From a virus: a stretch of DNA of 64,000 nt. Location of the stretch: positions 1 to 64,000 of IMG/VR virus record IMGVR_UViG_3300021171_000006; one strand, given 5' to 3'. Of the stretch, positions 55,999 through 63,048 are shown piece by piece (within the stretch, counting starts at the first letter, position 1; every line of letters begins with the position of its first letter). The notes under the pieces were generated by a model. That model was given only the letters and a program-made list of their open reading frames with translations. It ran no database searches and was not told where the DNA came from. The position numbers were made by a program, and so were the translations under genes.

Positions 55999-56285
55999 TT
56001 TTCCGAGAAATCAATAATTTCCTGCGGCAATCCCCGTTTTGATTGGCCGGCGATCTGCATTTGGGTCTTGATCGTGCGCAGGATTTCACGGGATTGCGCC
56101 GCAACAGCGTCCGCCCGATTCGGGAGCATCTGTTCGGTCTTCACGTCGTTCAGTGTCTCCCATAGGATGTCTTTGAGGCTACTCGCTGTCAGCGGCCTTA
56201 TAAGAGTCGTCGCGTTTCGGCCCTTCTGAACGGCGGTCCCGCTCTTGCGCTTTGTTCCCGGTTTGGTTTTGGCGACGGATTTCAT
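55995..56285 (-). CDS. Basic hypothetical protein
   Basis: 96 residues behind GAGGAG eight bases upstream of ATG 56285. Lys-rich start (MKSVAKTKPGTKRKSGTAVQ) then SSLKDILWETLNDVKTEQML and AQSREILRTIKTQMQIAGQS. Overlaps the 3' end of the next upstream gene by 107 bases in another frame. Confidence 0.6.
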   Translation of the reverse strand: MKSVAKTKPGTKRKSGTAVQKGRNATTLIRPLTASSLKDILWETLNDVKTEQMLPNRADAVAAQSREILRTIKTQMQIAGQSKRGLPQEIIDFSEK

Positions 56286-56730
56286 AGTTGCTGCTCCTCG
56301 TTTTAATCTCTCGGTTGAGTTCGATCGTCAGCCTCGCGGCCTCAGCAAACTCGCCGTACTGAGCATCGCGCCGTGCTTGATCGTATTTGGCTTTCTTCGC
56401 TCGATAGGCCGGCTGGCGACAATACTCCACATGCTGCGGCATCCGTGCTTTCCGGATTACCGCTGCCGCCACCGGGTCATAGGTGCGCTGGAAGTGGTCT
56501 GCCTTTTTCCGCTTAAGTAGCGCGTGATTCCGCTCACGATATTTCTTATCGTAGGTGGCCTTCTCAGCTTTCTTTTGAGCATCGGTCTTCGGCGGCTTGC
56601 GGCGCGCCAACCCTGCACAAATCTGGCCGCAATATAGCGGCGCTCCAATTCCCCGAGCGCGATTGACCGCTCCTGCTTCCCTAAAGCAGGATTTGCCGCA
56701 TTGCTGACAGGTGAATGGCAATAGGGCCAA
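56179..56730 (-). CDS. Zinc-ribbon basic protein, first gene of leftward operon
   Basis: 183 residues: N-terminal ribbon FTCQQCGKSCFREAGAVNRA ... LYCGQICAGLARRK, then a Lys/Arg/Tyr-rich region (TYDKKYRERNHALLKRKKAD) as in HNH-linked DNA-binding proteins without the nuclease core. The basic tail overlaps the next gene. It is the first gene after the divergent promoter. Confidence 0.6.
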   Translation of the reverse strand: MALLPFTCQQCGKSCFREAGAVNRARGIGAPLYCGQICAGLARRKPPKTDAQKKAEKATYDKKYRERNHALLKRKKADHFQRTYDPVAAAVIRKARMPQHVEYCRQPAYRAKKAKYDQARRDAQYGEFAEAARLTIELNREIKTRSSNYEIRRQNQTGNKAQERDRRSEGPKRDDSYKAADSE

Positions 56731-56816
56731 TCTAAAATCTCCCCGCCGCCGCGATCTCTATTCCGGTGGGGACCGGCGACCGCCGGGGTGGGGCGGGAGA
56801 CGCGGCGGCGAGGGAG

Positions 56817-56844
56817 ATAATAAGCCACTTTGGTTGAATGTCAA
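56817..56844 (-). promoter_or_regulatory. Sigma70-type leftward promoter
   Basis: Reading leftward: -35 TTGACA (56844-56839), 16-base spacer, -10 TATTAT (56822-56817), that is 6/6 and 5/6 matches to consensus. It would start transcription near 56810, about 80 bases before the first gene of the leftward operon. The -35 is part of the GGTTGA-ATG-TCAACC palindrome. Confidence 0.75.
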
Positions 56845-56846
56845 CC
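56832..56846. promoter_or_regulatory. Operator palindrome OL candidate
   Basis: Perfect inverted repeat GGTTGA-ATG-TCAACC overlapping the leftward -35. A protein bound here would block the leftward promoter. A further ACTTTG (56827-56832) / CAAAGT (56864-56869) pair flanks the region. The XRE gene product at 56891 is the obvious candidate ligand. Confidence 0.6.
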
Positions 56847-56847
56847 G

Positions 56848-56876
56848 GGATGCTTGATTTTTTCAAAGTAGCATCC
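56848..56876. promoter_or_regulatory. Operator inverted repeat at rightward promoter
   Basis: GGATGCT (56848-56854) and AGCATCC (56870-56876), perfect 7-bp arms 15 bases apart, bracket the rightward -35; AGCAT-CCT-ATGCT (56870-56882) forms a second small palindrome over the -10. Likely autoregulatory site. Confidence 0.5.
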
Positions 56877-56882
56877 TATGCT
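56854..56882 (+). promoter_or_regulatory. Rightward promoter, probably leaderless
   Basis: -35 TTGATT (56854-56859), 17-base spacer, -10 TATGCT (56877-56882). The predicted start lies at about 56889-56891, at the ATG of the XRE gene, and no Shine-Dalgarno sequence precedes that ATG (CTCCTTCCCC), so the message would be leaderless. Confidence 0.55.
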
Positions 56883-56890
56883 CCTTCCCC

Positions 56891-57181
56891 ATGAGCGATA
56901 TCGGTATGTCTCCGGGCGAGGCGATGACCTTGGCGCGGCGTCGCCTCGGTCTGCCGCAAAAGGCTATAGCGGATATCTGGGGCGTCTCGACGGCATACGT
57001 CTCGGCGGTGGAAACTGGCGACAAACGATTCCCGAGAGAGAGGGTGGCCAATCTGCCCATCGAAATCCGGCGCGAGATTGTGACGGCGCTGATCGCCGAT
57101 CACGAGCGCGCTATCGCAGAATTGCGCGAGTTGGTCGCCGAGGGCGGCCTTGAACCCGTCCAGTTGGAGGCTGGCGACTAA
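56891..57181 (+). CDS. XRE-family regulator (repressor candidate)
   Basis: 96 residues. HTH at residues ~9-55: AMTLARRRLGLPQKAIADIW, GVSTAYVSAVETGDKRFPRE. C-terminal helix (IADHERAIAELRELVAEGG) may dimerise. No peptidase (LexA-type) domain. Position beside palindromic operators between divergent promoters suggests it controls the early switch; autoregulation likely through the repeats over its own promoter. Confidence 0.8.
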   Translation: MSDIGMSPGEAMTLARRRLGLPQKAIADIWGVSTAYVSAVETGDKRFPRERVANLPIEIRREIVTALIADHERAIAELRELVAEGGLEPVQLEAGD

Positions 57182-57192
57182 GGAGAAAACAG

Positions 57193-57576
57193 ATGGCACG
57201 CACACGCAAACGGAAAAACGGCGCGGACGCGGAATGGGGCGACGATAGCGGCGAATCTCCGCCGACCGATCACAACGCAAAAAGCCGCGCGGAGACAATT
57301 CAGCACTGCTGTCGTGAGATCACAAATCTGGAAGCCGAGCGGTCTTCGATCAGCGAGCAGGTTCGCGAGATCAAGCAGATCCGCATCAAGGGCGAACTCG
57401 GTATGAAGATTGGCGATTTTAACGCCGCCCTACGCTTATACGCGCTCGAAGGCGATGATCGCGATCAGTTCTTCGACAGGCTCCGGGAAACGTTCGAAGC
57501 CCTCGGCGTGGGAGCACAACTCGATTTCATCGATGCGTTGCGGGGCGAGGCCGAACATGCTGATCGCGGGGATTGA
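57193..57576 (+). CDS. GapR-like nucleoid protein
   Basis: 127 residues; disordered basic start, then AETIQHCCREITNLEAERSS, ISEQVREIKQIRIKGELG and FNAALRLYALEGDDRDQFFD. The helix-turn layout (long coiled helix, 'i.e.ik.i...ak.kG', then a second helix) matches GapR/DUF2312 proteins, which clamp overtwisted DNA ahead of replication in Alphaproteobacteria. The C-terminal extension (LREGFEALG-like) is a common phage variant. Sits 12 bases after the XRE gene. Confidence 0.65.
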   Translation: MARTRKRKNGADAEWGDDSGESPPTDHNAKSRAETIQHCCREITNLEAERSSISEQVREIKQIRIKGELGMKIGDFNAALRLYALEGDDRDQFFDRLRETFEALGVGAQLDFIDALRGEAEHADRGD

Positions 57577-58099
57577 TCCCGGGCTGTCCGGCGCCATCGC
57601 TCTGCGGGATACCGACGACGGCAGCATGAGGGTGGTGGACATCCCCACCTTCTCGCTGTCGCGTAACGGCAAGAACAAGCGAGAGATCGACGCCGTAACG
57701 CTGTCGATCATGCTCGACCTGTCTATCGGACATGCCTTTGTCGAGCAGGTCGGCGCAATGCCACATCAGGGCGTCTCTGGCGTGTTCGCCTTCGGTAAAT
57801 CCTACGGCATCATCATCGGCGTTCTGGCGGCTCGTGGTGTGCCGATGACTTTCGTCAATCCTCGGGTGTGGAAGAAGTCTCTAGGTGTGCCGGCAGCAAA
57901 GGATGGTGCTCGTGCGAGGGCTTCACAATTGATGCCGTCGAGCGCGGAGTGGTGGACGCGGGTGAAAGATGACGGGCGCGCCGAGGCTGCATTGATCGCG
58001 TATTGGGGCATCCGCTCGCTCGCTGGCATTGGAAAGACGATGCCGGCCAAACTAGCCCCGCCGCACAAGCTGGGGCCGCTCTTCGCCGAGAGGTCGTGA
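57557..58099 (+). CDS. RuvC-like Holliday junction resolvase
   Basis: 180 residues from ATG 57557. RNase H-fold signature: IAGIDPGLSGAIAL (D7), HAFVEQVGAMP (E63), and DDGRAEAALIAYW (D138/D139, E143) provide the acidic metal-binding set. Likely cuts branched recombination or replication intermediates before packaging. Overlaps the GapR-like gene by 20 bases and the next by TGATG. Confidence 0.85.
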   Translation: MLIAGIDPGLSGAIALRDTDDGSMRVVDIPTFSLSRNGKNKREIDAVTLSIMLDLSIGHAFVEQVGAMPHQGVSGVFAFGKSYGIIIGVLAARGVPMTFVNPRVWKKSLGVPAAKDGARARASQLMPSSAEWWTRVKDDGRAEAALIAYWGIRSLAGIGKTMPAKLAPPHKLGPLFAERS

Positions 58100-58368
58100 T
58101 GAACTTCGCCCCCGTCACGACGAAAGCCGACCTGATGACGCTTGATCCCGACGAGATCACGGCGGGGTACATGGATGCGCAACGAGGTGATCCCGAACCC
58201 GGCGTTAACCGGGGGCGCGCCTATTGGCACGGCTGGCGGAATCGAATGATGGATCTCGGCGAGATCGAGATCGACGCAGGCCATCGCCGACTTGTTCACG
58301 AGATCGCGCCGAATGGCGTGTTCGACGACGAGGTGGTCGGGCGGCGCAGCGAGAGAGTGCGACGGTGA
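58099..58368 (+). CDS. Hypothetical early protein
   Basis: 89 residues: LDPDEITAGYMDAQRGDPEP and RGRAYWHGWRNRMMDLGE. The 'G..dg..G...p.......AYwhGwrnG' layout is common in alphaproteobacterial phages and faintly recalls ribosome modulation factor; function unknown. Confidence 0.6.
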   Translation: MNFAPVTTKADLMTLDPDEITAGYMDAQRGDPEPGVNRGRAYWHGWRNRMMDLGEIEIDAGHRRLVHEIAPNGVFDDEVVGRRSERVRR

Positions 58369-58640
58369 TGCCCTACGCCGTCGGCGAGACAGTTCGCATC
58401 GACTTCCCCGCAGACGAGTGGCATGGCCGCGCGGTCGAGGTCGTGCGCGATGATCCGGCGGTCGAGGTCGGGCACGAGGACGGCACCAGCATGATCGCTC
58501 GGGTGATATTCGTCCGGGGCCCCGGTATCCCGCATGCGGTGGGTTTCCACGCCTCTCACATAGCCGGGACGGTGGAGGCTCAGCAGCGCCGGCGGTGGGA
58601 TGCTGAGGGTGACGATCGACAGGGAATGCTCGGATTATGA
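58368..58640 (+). CDS. Small beta-barrel-like protein
   Basis: 90 residues: VGETVRIDFPADEWHGRAVE, GTSMIARVIFVRGPGIPHA. The 'G..V.i....W.G..g.V' start resembles short SH3-like folds seen in phage early proteins. Start within TGATG. Confidence 0.55.
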   Translation: MPYAVGETVRIDFPADEWHGRAVEVVRDDPAVEVGHEDGTSMIARVIFVRGPGIPHAVGFHASHIAGTVEAQQRRRWDAEGDDRQGMLGL

Positions 58641-58993
58641 ACTCGGGAGCCTGGAATGCCGAATCCATCGCCCGCCTTAAGGATCTGGTCGAGGCCGGAG
58701 AGGCGAGCTTTAAAGAGATCGGCCAGGAGATGGGCCTATCGAAAAACATCGTCATCGGGAAGGCGCGGCGGGAGGGGTTTGTCGGGCCTAAAACGCTCGG
58801 CCCTCGGGACGATGGTGTCCTGACCCTCACGCAGCGCTTGGACGCTCTTGATGTGTTCCCCGGACCTCGGAAGTGCGTGTTCCCGATCGGGCACCCGAGA
58901 GCGCCCAATTTCCATTTCTGCGCCGCGCGGGCGGATGAAGGGGCGCCCTACTGCCCAGAGCATCGGCGGATCGCGCTGGTGAAGGTGCTGTGA
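58637..58993 (+). CDS. gcrA-like: GcrA-family cell-cycle regulator
   Basis: 118 residues with the GcrA plan: N-terminal HTH WNAESIARLKDLVEAGEASF, EIGQEMGLSKNIVIGKARRE, and C-terminal sigma-factor-binding block KCVFPIGHPRAPNFHFCAAR, GAPYCPEHRRIA. Known GcrA binds sigma70 domain 2 and activates promoters containing methylated GANTC sites. A phage copy could redirect host polymerase to phage promoters or shift the host cycle. Followed at 59453 by a DNA methyltransferase. Overlaps neighbours by four bases. Confidence 0.88.
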   Translation: MNSGAWNAESIARLKDLVEAGEASFKEIGQEMGLSKNIVIGKARREGFVGPKTLGPRDDGVLTLTQRLDALDVFPGPRKCVFPIGHPRAPNFHFCAARADEGAPYCPEHRRIALVKVL

Positions 58994-59271
58994 GCGACCT
59001 TTTCGGCAACCCCGTCATCCCTGACGGCCCCGCGATGACGCCCGCCGAGCGACGACAGGCGCTCCGTAAGGAGCCGAAGCCGAACGGGTACGCCGCACCT
59101 CCGGGGAGCGGACCCGCTGGAGAGACCTGCGGATCGTGCCGCAACCATACCGTCGTCAGGTACGCCAAGACCTACCACAAGTGCGAACTGACCCGGCAGG
59201 GGTGGACAGGCGGTCGGGCGACGGACATCCTCGTGCGGTCGCCGGCGTGTAGCCAGTGGGAGGCGAAATGA
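58990..59271 (+). CDS. CxxC early protein
   Basis: 93 residues, GTG start: MTPAERRQALRKEPKPNGYA, ETCGSCRNHTVVRYAKTYHK, CELTRQGWTGG, SPACSQWE. The Cys set C-x2-C ... H-x-C ... C suggests a zinc ribbon; a frequent small protein in alphaproteobacterial phages. Overlaps both neighbours. Confidence 0.7.
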   Translation: MSDLFGNPVIPDGPAMTPAERRQALRKEPKPNGYAAPPGSGPAGETCGSCRNHTVVRYAKTYHKCELTRQGWTGGRATDILVRSPACSQWEAK

Positions 59272-59456
59272 TCGAGGTTCGCCGCTGCCGGGTATCAGCC
59301 GATTGGACGATGCGCAAAGACGGCACGCCCGGAAGCTCCAAGACCACGCTGACCTACTGGCGCGTCCTTGTGGACGGGAGGATCGTGGACAGCTTCCTCG
59401 ACCAGAAGCGGGCAGAGGCGAGGGCGGCTGAGTTGCGCGGGGAGGATGCGGCATGA
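59268..59456 (+). CDS. Small hypothetical protein
   Basis: 62 residues from ATG 59268: beta-like KTTLTYWRVLVDGRIVDSFL and a helical tail (QKRAEARAAELRG). Unknown. Overlaps both neighbours by four bases. Confidence 0.6.
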   Translation: MIEVRRCRVSADWTMRKDGTPGSSKTTLTYWRVLVDGRIVDSFLDQKRAEARAAELRGEDAA

Positions 59457-60205
59457 GCGTTCGCGTCGAGCATATCGGCGATGCGACTCTCTATCTCGGG
59501 GATTGCCAAGAATTGCTGCCTCGGTTCGATGGGGACGTAGCGGTCGTCGCAGATCCGCCCTATGGGATTTGGTTTCGGCATTCTGGCTGCGGCAACCAGT
59601 TCCCGGTCGATCGCGGGGGACGCAAATCGCGCGTGCCACGCTTCGCAAAAATATCAATAGTCGGTGACAAGGAGGGTTGCGATCCGGGACCGATGCTACG
59701 CTTCGAAGAGGTAATCATCTGGGGAGCCAATCACTTCGCCGACCAGCTTCCGGCATCCTCGCGCTGGCTCGTCTGGGACAAACGTGACGGAATGGCCTCA
59801 AATACCTTCTCCGACTGCGAGTTGGCGTGGTGCAAAAAGCCTGGCGCAGCGCGACTCATCCACTACCTGTGGAACGGCATTTGCCGTGCCGGCGAGAAAG
59901 AATCTCGCGTCCATCCGATGCAGAAACCGATAGAGGTCATGGCGTGGTCGATCGGATTCACCGCCGGCGACACCATTTGTGACCCCTTCATGGGCTCCGG
60001 CACAACCGGCGTCGCCGCACTGCGTCTTGGCCGCAAATTCATCGGCATCGAGATCGATGAGCGCTGGTTCGATATCGCCTGTCGCCGCATCGAGGCCGAA
60101 GCGCGACAAGGGCGGCTGGACATTCCCGAGATTGCGCAGCGCCCTCCCCCGAGGGAAGATCCGGTGCCGCCGCTCTTGGCCGCGATGGAGGGGGATGGGG
60201 AATGA
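59453..60205 (+). CDS. Beta-class DNA methyltransferase
   Basis: 250 residues. Catalytic motif IV DPPY at 34-37 precedes the SAM-binding motif DPFMGSGTTG (177-186), the order of beta-class N6-adenine/N4-cytosine enzymes; HPMQKP and IGIEIDERWFDIA are further family motifs. It lacks the C-terminal DNA-binding domain of CcrM (about 350 residues), so GANTC specificity cannot be assumed. May protect phage DNA or create GcrA-responsive sites. No paired nuclease seen. Confidence 0.88.
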   Translation: MSVRVEHIGDATLYLGDCQELLPRFDGDVAVVADPPYGIWFRHSGCGNQFPVDRGGRKSRVPRFAKISIVGDKEGCDPGPMLRFEEVIIWGANHFADQLPASSRWLVWDKRDGMASNTFSDCELAWCKKPGAARLIHYLWNGICRAGEKESRVHPMQKPIEVMAWSIGFTAGDTICDPFMGSGTTGVAALRLGRKFIGIEIDERWFDIACRRIEAEARQGRLDIPEIAQRPPPREDPVPPLLAAMEGDGE

Positions 60206-60300
60206 GCAAGGGCAGCGAGGCCGTCAATGCCCTCTTGAGGGACGCCAAGGCGACACAGGCCGCAATCCCCTCATATTGTGTCTTAATGGAGAAGCGCTGA
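60202..60300 (+). CDS. 32-residue ORF carrying the 19-bp repeat
   Basis: Starts within the methyltransferase stop (ATGA): KGSEAVNALLRDAKATQAAI followed by PSYCVLMEKR. The SYCVLME end is encoded by the 19-bp repeat shared with 40364-40382. Unknown function. Confidence 0.45.
   Translation: MSKGSEAVNALLRDAKATQAAIPSYCVLMEKR
60274..60292. repeat. 19-bp direct repeat, copy 2
   Basis: Exact copy of 40364-40382, at the 3' end of a 32-residue ORF and again read as YCVLME. Both copies sit in small ORFs just before another gene. Confidence 0.7.
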
Positions 60301-60321
60301 TGCGCGGTCGCGGGTGCGCGA

Positions 60322-60573
60322 ATGAAATCTCTCAATGATCTTACGCCCGCCGCCCTACGAGCGGCCCTGACTGGCGGGACGGAGTCATGGGGCCAATGGG
60401 GTTCAGCCGATCAGCACGTTCGCTATGTTCAGCCCGCGCCCGCTACCGTCAGGCGTCGCTGTCATTGCGGATGCAAGCGGCGAGCGTCCCATAGCGGCAT
60501 GGCGAATGGTGTCTGCCTCACAATGGGATGCGAATTATCCATGAGGCGATGGGTCGCCGATCCTCACCGTTAA
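60322..60573 (+). CDS. Small Cys-rich hypothetical protein
   Basis: 83 residues: LNDLTPAALRAALTGGTESW, RRRCHCGCKRRASHSGM, VCLTMGCELS. Cys cluster could bind zinc. Weak ribosome site; a start further up is not available. Confidence 0.5.
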   Translation: MKSLNDLTPAALRAALTGGTESWGQWGSADQHVRYVQPAPATVRRRCHCGCKRRASHSGMANGVCLTMGCELSMRRWVADPHR

Positions 60574-60658
60574 CAAGTAATTGTAAGGGGAATCCATGCG
60601 CGGCTTGCCGGAGTGAGCCGGTGCCCGAGTTCTTCCTACCCATTGATGGGAATAAGCG

Positions 60659-61438
60659 ATGAGCGACACGGTTCTGAGGCTAGCCGATCACCGACCGAAG
60701 CCCGAAAACGAGCCGCCAGCATGGGAATACCTGCCGTGCGCGCTGATCGTCGTTCATGGCATCGCGTGGGAGGAGTGGGTCTCGCTTTGGAACACGGTCG
60801 AGCAGCTGGACAAAAGCTCGAAATGGTACGTCGGCGACGCTCTCCTTGCGGGCCAGCGGGAGTTCAACGAGCGATTCTCCCAGGTGGTTGATGCGCAATA
60901 TATCCACCAGCAACGCGGGGCGCTGTGGGTATCGAGCCGCATTCCGCCGGCCGAACGTCGCGAAGGGTTGAGTTGGTCCGTCCACCGAGAGGCTGCAAGT
61001 CTCTCCCCGGCCCGGCGGAAGAAGATGCTCGACCTGGCCGAAGCAAACGGCTGGGGCTCGAAGGAGGTCATCGAGGAGATCAACCGGCGCTACCCCGATG
61101 CCCGGCAGAAGCACGCCCCACGGAAGCAGAGTGAAATGTTCCAGGTGGAACAATCCGAGTTAGATGCGGGATCAACCGATAAGCCGCGCCATGTTCATGT
61201 GCTGGATGAAGTGAGCGATCGCGACCCGATGACCCTGGACGAGGCGGTGGACCTTCTCACCAATTTGCCCGTGGGGGCCTTGCCGGACAACATCACGGAA
61301 GCGATTGCGCTGGTGCTGGACGAGCGGGCGAAGCTGCTCCGGGTGCTCGCGGTGGCGCGGGAGACCGTGTTGCAATACCACCTGCCCGACTTGGCTGCGG
61401 CGGTCGAGGCGCTGGAAACCCCTCATATCGTAACTTAA
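60659..61438 (+). CDS. Replication/partition-associated DNA-binding candidate
   Basis: 259 residues. EEWVSLWNTVEQLDKSSKWY, VGDALLAGQREFNERFSQVV, GLSWSVHREAASLSPARRKK, MLDLAEANGWGSKEVIEEIN. This 'W..G..L......W.lGDwL..g' plus 'LSWshHaEVA.L...er...L..A...gws..eLr..v' pattern recurs in plasmid and phage replication/partition accessory proteins with an HTH-like core. The coding sequence also contains the parS-like repeat at 61135-61152. ATG lies 10 bases after GGGAATAAG. Confidence 0.6.
   Translation: MSDTVLRLADHRPKPENEPPAWEYLPCALIVVHGIAWEEWVSLWNTVEQLDKSSKWYVGDALLAGQREFNERFSQVVDAQYIHQQRGALWVSSRIPPAERREGLSWSVHREAASLSPARRKKMLDLAEANGWGSKEVIEEINRRYPDARQKHAPRKQSEMFQVEQSELDAGSTDKPRHVHVLDEVSDRDPMTLDEAVDLLTNLPVGALPDNITEAIALVLDERAKLLRVLAVARETVLQYHLPDLAAAVEALETPHIVT
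61135..61152. repeat. parS-like near-palindrome, copy 2
   Basis: Same 18 bp as 13839-13856 but read in another codon frame (encodes FQVEQ-type residues), so the match is at DNA rather than protein level. Lies in the gene at 60659, a partition/replication-type candidate. Confidence 0.7.
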
Positions 61439-61453
61439 ACGGAACCCATCCTC

Positions 61454-61864
61454 ATGCTGTGTCCAAAATGCGGCGCGCCAGTTTATCCCTCAGCACCCGA
61501 TGGTGATTTCCGTTATCGGCCGCCTCCGGCACGCAAGATTACAGGAAAGACAAGCGATGGCTACCATACGTTCGATGAACTGTACGAGCATCGGCACGCC
61601 CTGTTCATAACCCTTTGCCGCACCGTCGCGCGCGAACTATCAGATGAGCGTGTTGTCCGATCCCAACATCACTACGATGGAACCATGATCAACGGGTGGT
61701 TCATTCTTATGATCGATGGTGATCGAAGAGGCGAGCAGATTTCCTATCATCTGCCTCTGCGTCTTTGGGACCAAACGAATTTCGCAAATACGCTTGATCG
61801 AGCACCTGATTGGGATGGGCATTTGTCACAAGATGTGCTCGCGCGTCTTGCGGTTCTCCGTTAA
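61454..61864 (+). CDS. Conserved phage protein (WDGHLSxDVLxRL type)
   Basis: 136 residues: N-terminal CPKCGAPVYP half-ribbon, then SDGYHTFDELYEHRHALFIT, LCRTVARELSDERVVRSQHH, GWFILMIDGDRRGEQISYHL, WDGHLSQDVLARL. This is a layout I recognise as a widely spread phage protein of unknown function. A 15-residue ORF (61882-61929) and a Trp-rich 32-residue ORF follow. Confidence 0.7.
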   Translation: MLCPKCGAPVYPSAPDGDFRYRPPPARKITGKTSDGYHTFDELYEHRHALFITLCRTVARELSDERVVRSQHHYDGTMINGWFILMIDGDRRGEQISYHLPLRLWDQTNFANTLDRAPDWDGHLSQDVLARLAVLR

Positions 61865-61925
61865 GCAAGGCAGGACGGCTTGTGGCGCAGGGGAAGAAGC
61901 ACGGCATTATCCACCCGGCGAGCGA

Positions 61926-62024
61926 ATGATGAAACCTCATCCAGATTGGCAACTTGACCCACTTAAGGGCATGTGGTGGGCCACGCTTTTCTTCCGCGTA
62001 TGGTTTTGGGTCGACCGGAGATGA
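61926..62024 (+). CDS. Small Trp-rich peptide
   Basis: 32 residues (ATGATG; second ATG at 61929 possible): HPDWQLDPLKGMWWATLFFR followed by VWFWVDRR. Could be membrane-associated. Its TGA overlaps the next start. Confidence 0.4.
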   Translation: MMKPHPDWQLDPLKGMWWATLFFRVWFWVDRR

Positions 62025-62200
62025 TGGACGATCACTTCATTCTCAGTGCGGCGCGCAATCACCTTGCCGATGCGCTCAAAGCGTTGTTGGTTGCGGACAC
62101 CATGACAGAGAGAGACTTCCGTGCCGCTCGGTGGTCTGCGCGAGAAGCAATCGAGAAACTTGATGTTCTGCTACGCGAGTCGGACGGGCACCGGACGTAA
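62021..62200 (+). CDS. Small helical protein
   Basis: 59 residues: FILSAARNHLADALKALLVA, ERDFRAARWSAREAIEKLDV. Overlaps the previous stop (ATGATGA-type). Unknown function. Confidence 0.5.
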   Translation: MMDDHFILSAARNHLADALKALLVADTMTERDFRAARWSAREAIEKLDVLLRESDGHRT

Positions 62201-62846
62201 CTTGGCCGCGCTTCGGGCGCACGGCTGGGGTCTTCTGGTCTCTCGGGCCGGTGTCTGGCGCACTGAGGGCTTTGAGCGGTGGGGTTCCGACAATGGCGCG
62301 TGGGCAGATTTCCAGGCTGGACGCAGTTTTGATGAGGATGCTTACGAGCACTTTCTCGATTGGGTTGGCGCTCAACCGGTTCATCCTGATTGGATCGTGC
62401 TCCCTGATATTGTGGCAGGCGGTCTTCCGTCGCTGAGGCTGTCGATGCGCTACCTCAACCGGTGTTTGTCGCTGGCGCCGCTTGTGCTGATCGCTGTCCA
62501 GGACGGCATGGAGACGACCGATCTCGCGGCCTTAGTTGGGACCGCCGTCGGGGTCTTCCTCGGCGGCTCGACGGAATGGAAGTTGGCGACGATGCGCGCC
62601 TGGGGCGAGTTCTGCGCCGAGCGCGGCATCCACTACCACGTCGCTCGCGTCAACAGCACCAAACGGATGAACCTCGCGGCTAGCTGTGGGACTCAATCGG
62701 TCGATGGCTCCTCGGTCAGCCGCTACGCCGTGACCTGCCCGAAACTGACTTCGGCATCGCGACAAGCCGATCTTTGGTCGCCGCGCCGCGTCGTCGACAA
62801 CGGCATTGTCCACCCGCCGCTACAAAGCGATGGAGCCGAAACTTAA
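62163..62846 (+). CDS. DpdA/TGT-like transglycosylase candidate
   Basis: 227 residues from ATG 62163 (62121 possible). FCYASRTGTGRNLAALRAHG, GSDNGAWADFQAGRSFDEDA, DWIVLPDIVAGGLPSLRLSM, LIAVQDGMETTDLAAL, VGVFLGGSTEWKLATM, YHVARVNSTKRMNLAASCGT, SVDGSSVSRYAVT. The order of strands and Asp/Gly motifs parallels TIM-barrel guanine transglycosylases of the TGT/DpdA2 type, which insert 7-deazaguanines into tRNA or DNA; the zinc Cys motif is not seen. No precursor-synthesis genes are in the window. The 202 bases after it hold only weak short ORFs (62856, 62881, 62930). Confidence 0.5.
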   Translation: MFCYASRTGTGRNLAALRAHGWGLLVSRAGVWRTEGFERWGSDNGAWADFQAGRSFDEDAYEHFLDWVGAQPVHPDWIVLPDIVAGGLPSLRLSMRYLNRCLSLAPLVLIAVQDGMETTDLAALVGTAVGVFLGGSTEWKLATMRAWGEFCAERGIHYHVARVNSTKRMNLAASCGTQSVDGSSVSRYAVTCPKLTSASRQADLWSPRRVVDNGIVHPPLQSDGAET

Positions 62847-63048
62847 TCTTTTACGTGAAGGGGAAAGCCGCTGGCCCGTCATGCCTCTGCAGCAAGGGGT
62901 CTTGACGATGCGGCGGCGGCGGGAGCACGATGCGTCTCCCGAACGAAGTCACCCGGCCGCGAGGGCCAGGTGCTGCTTCTAGGGGATCGAGGGGCCAAAG
63001 CCGCGTGGGGTCGGCAGAGGCCGGGACACAACGAAGGACGAGTTCGTT

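Noticed and set aside
57802-58908. 368-residue minus-strand frame across the RuvC- and GcrA-like genes
   Set aside because: Opposite to three genes with clear family motifs; composition is shadow-like.
59453-60205. CcrM assignment for the methyltransferase
   Set aside because: Motif order fits, but the C-terminal specificity domain of CcrM is missing and target sequence cannot be read from the protein.
62881-62982. Short ORFs between the DpdA-like and XRE genes
   Set aside because: Three overlapping candidates (62856, 62881, 62930) exist, none with a convincing ribosome site or protein-like sequence.
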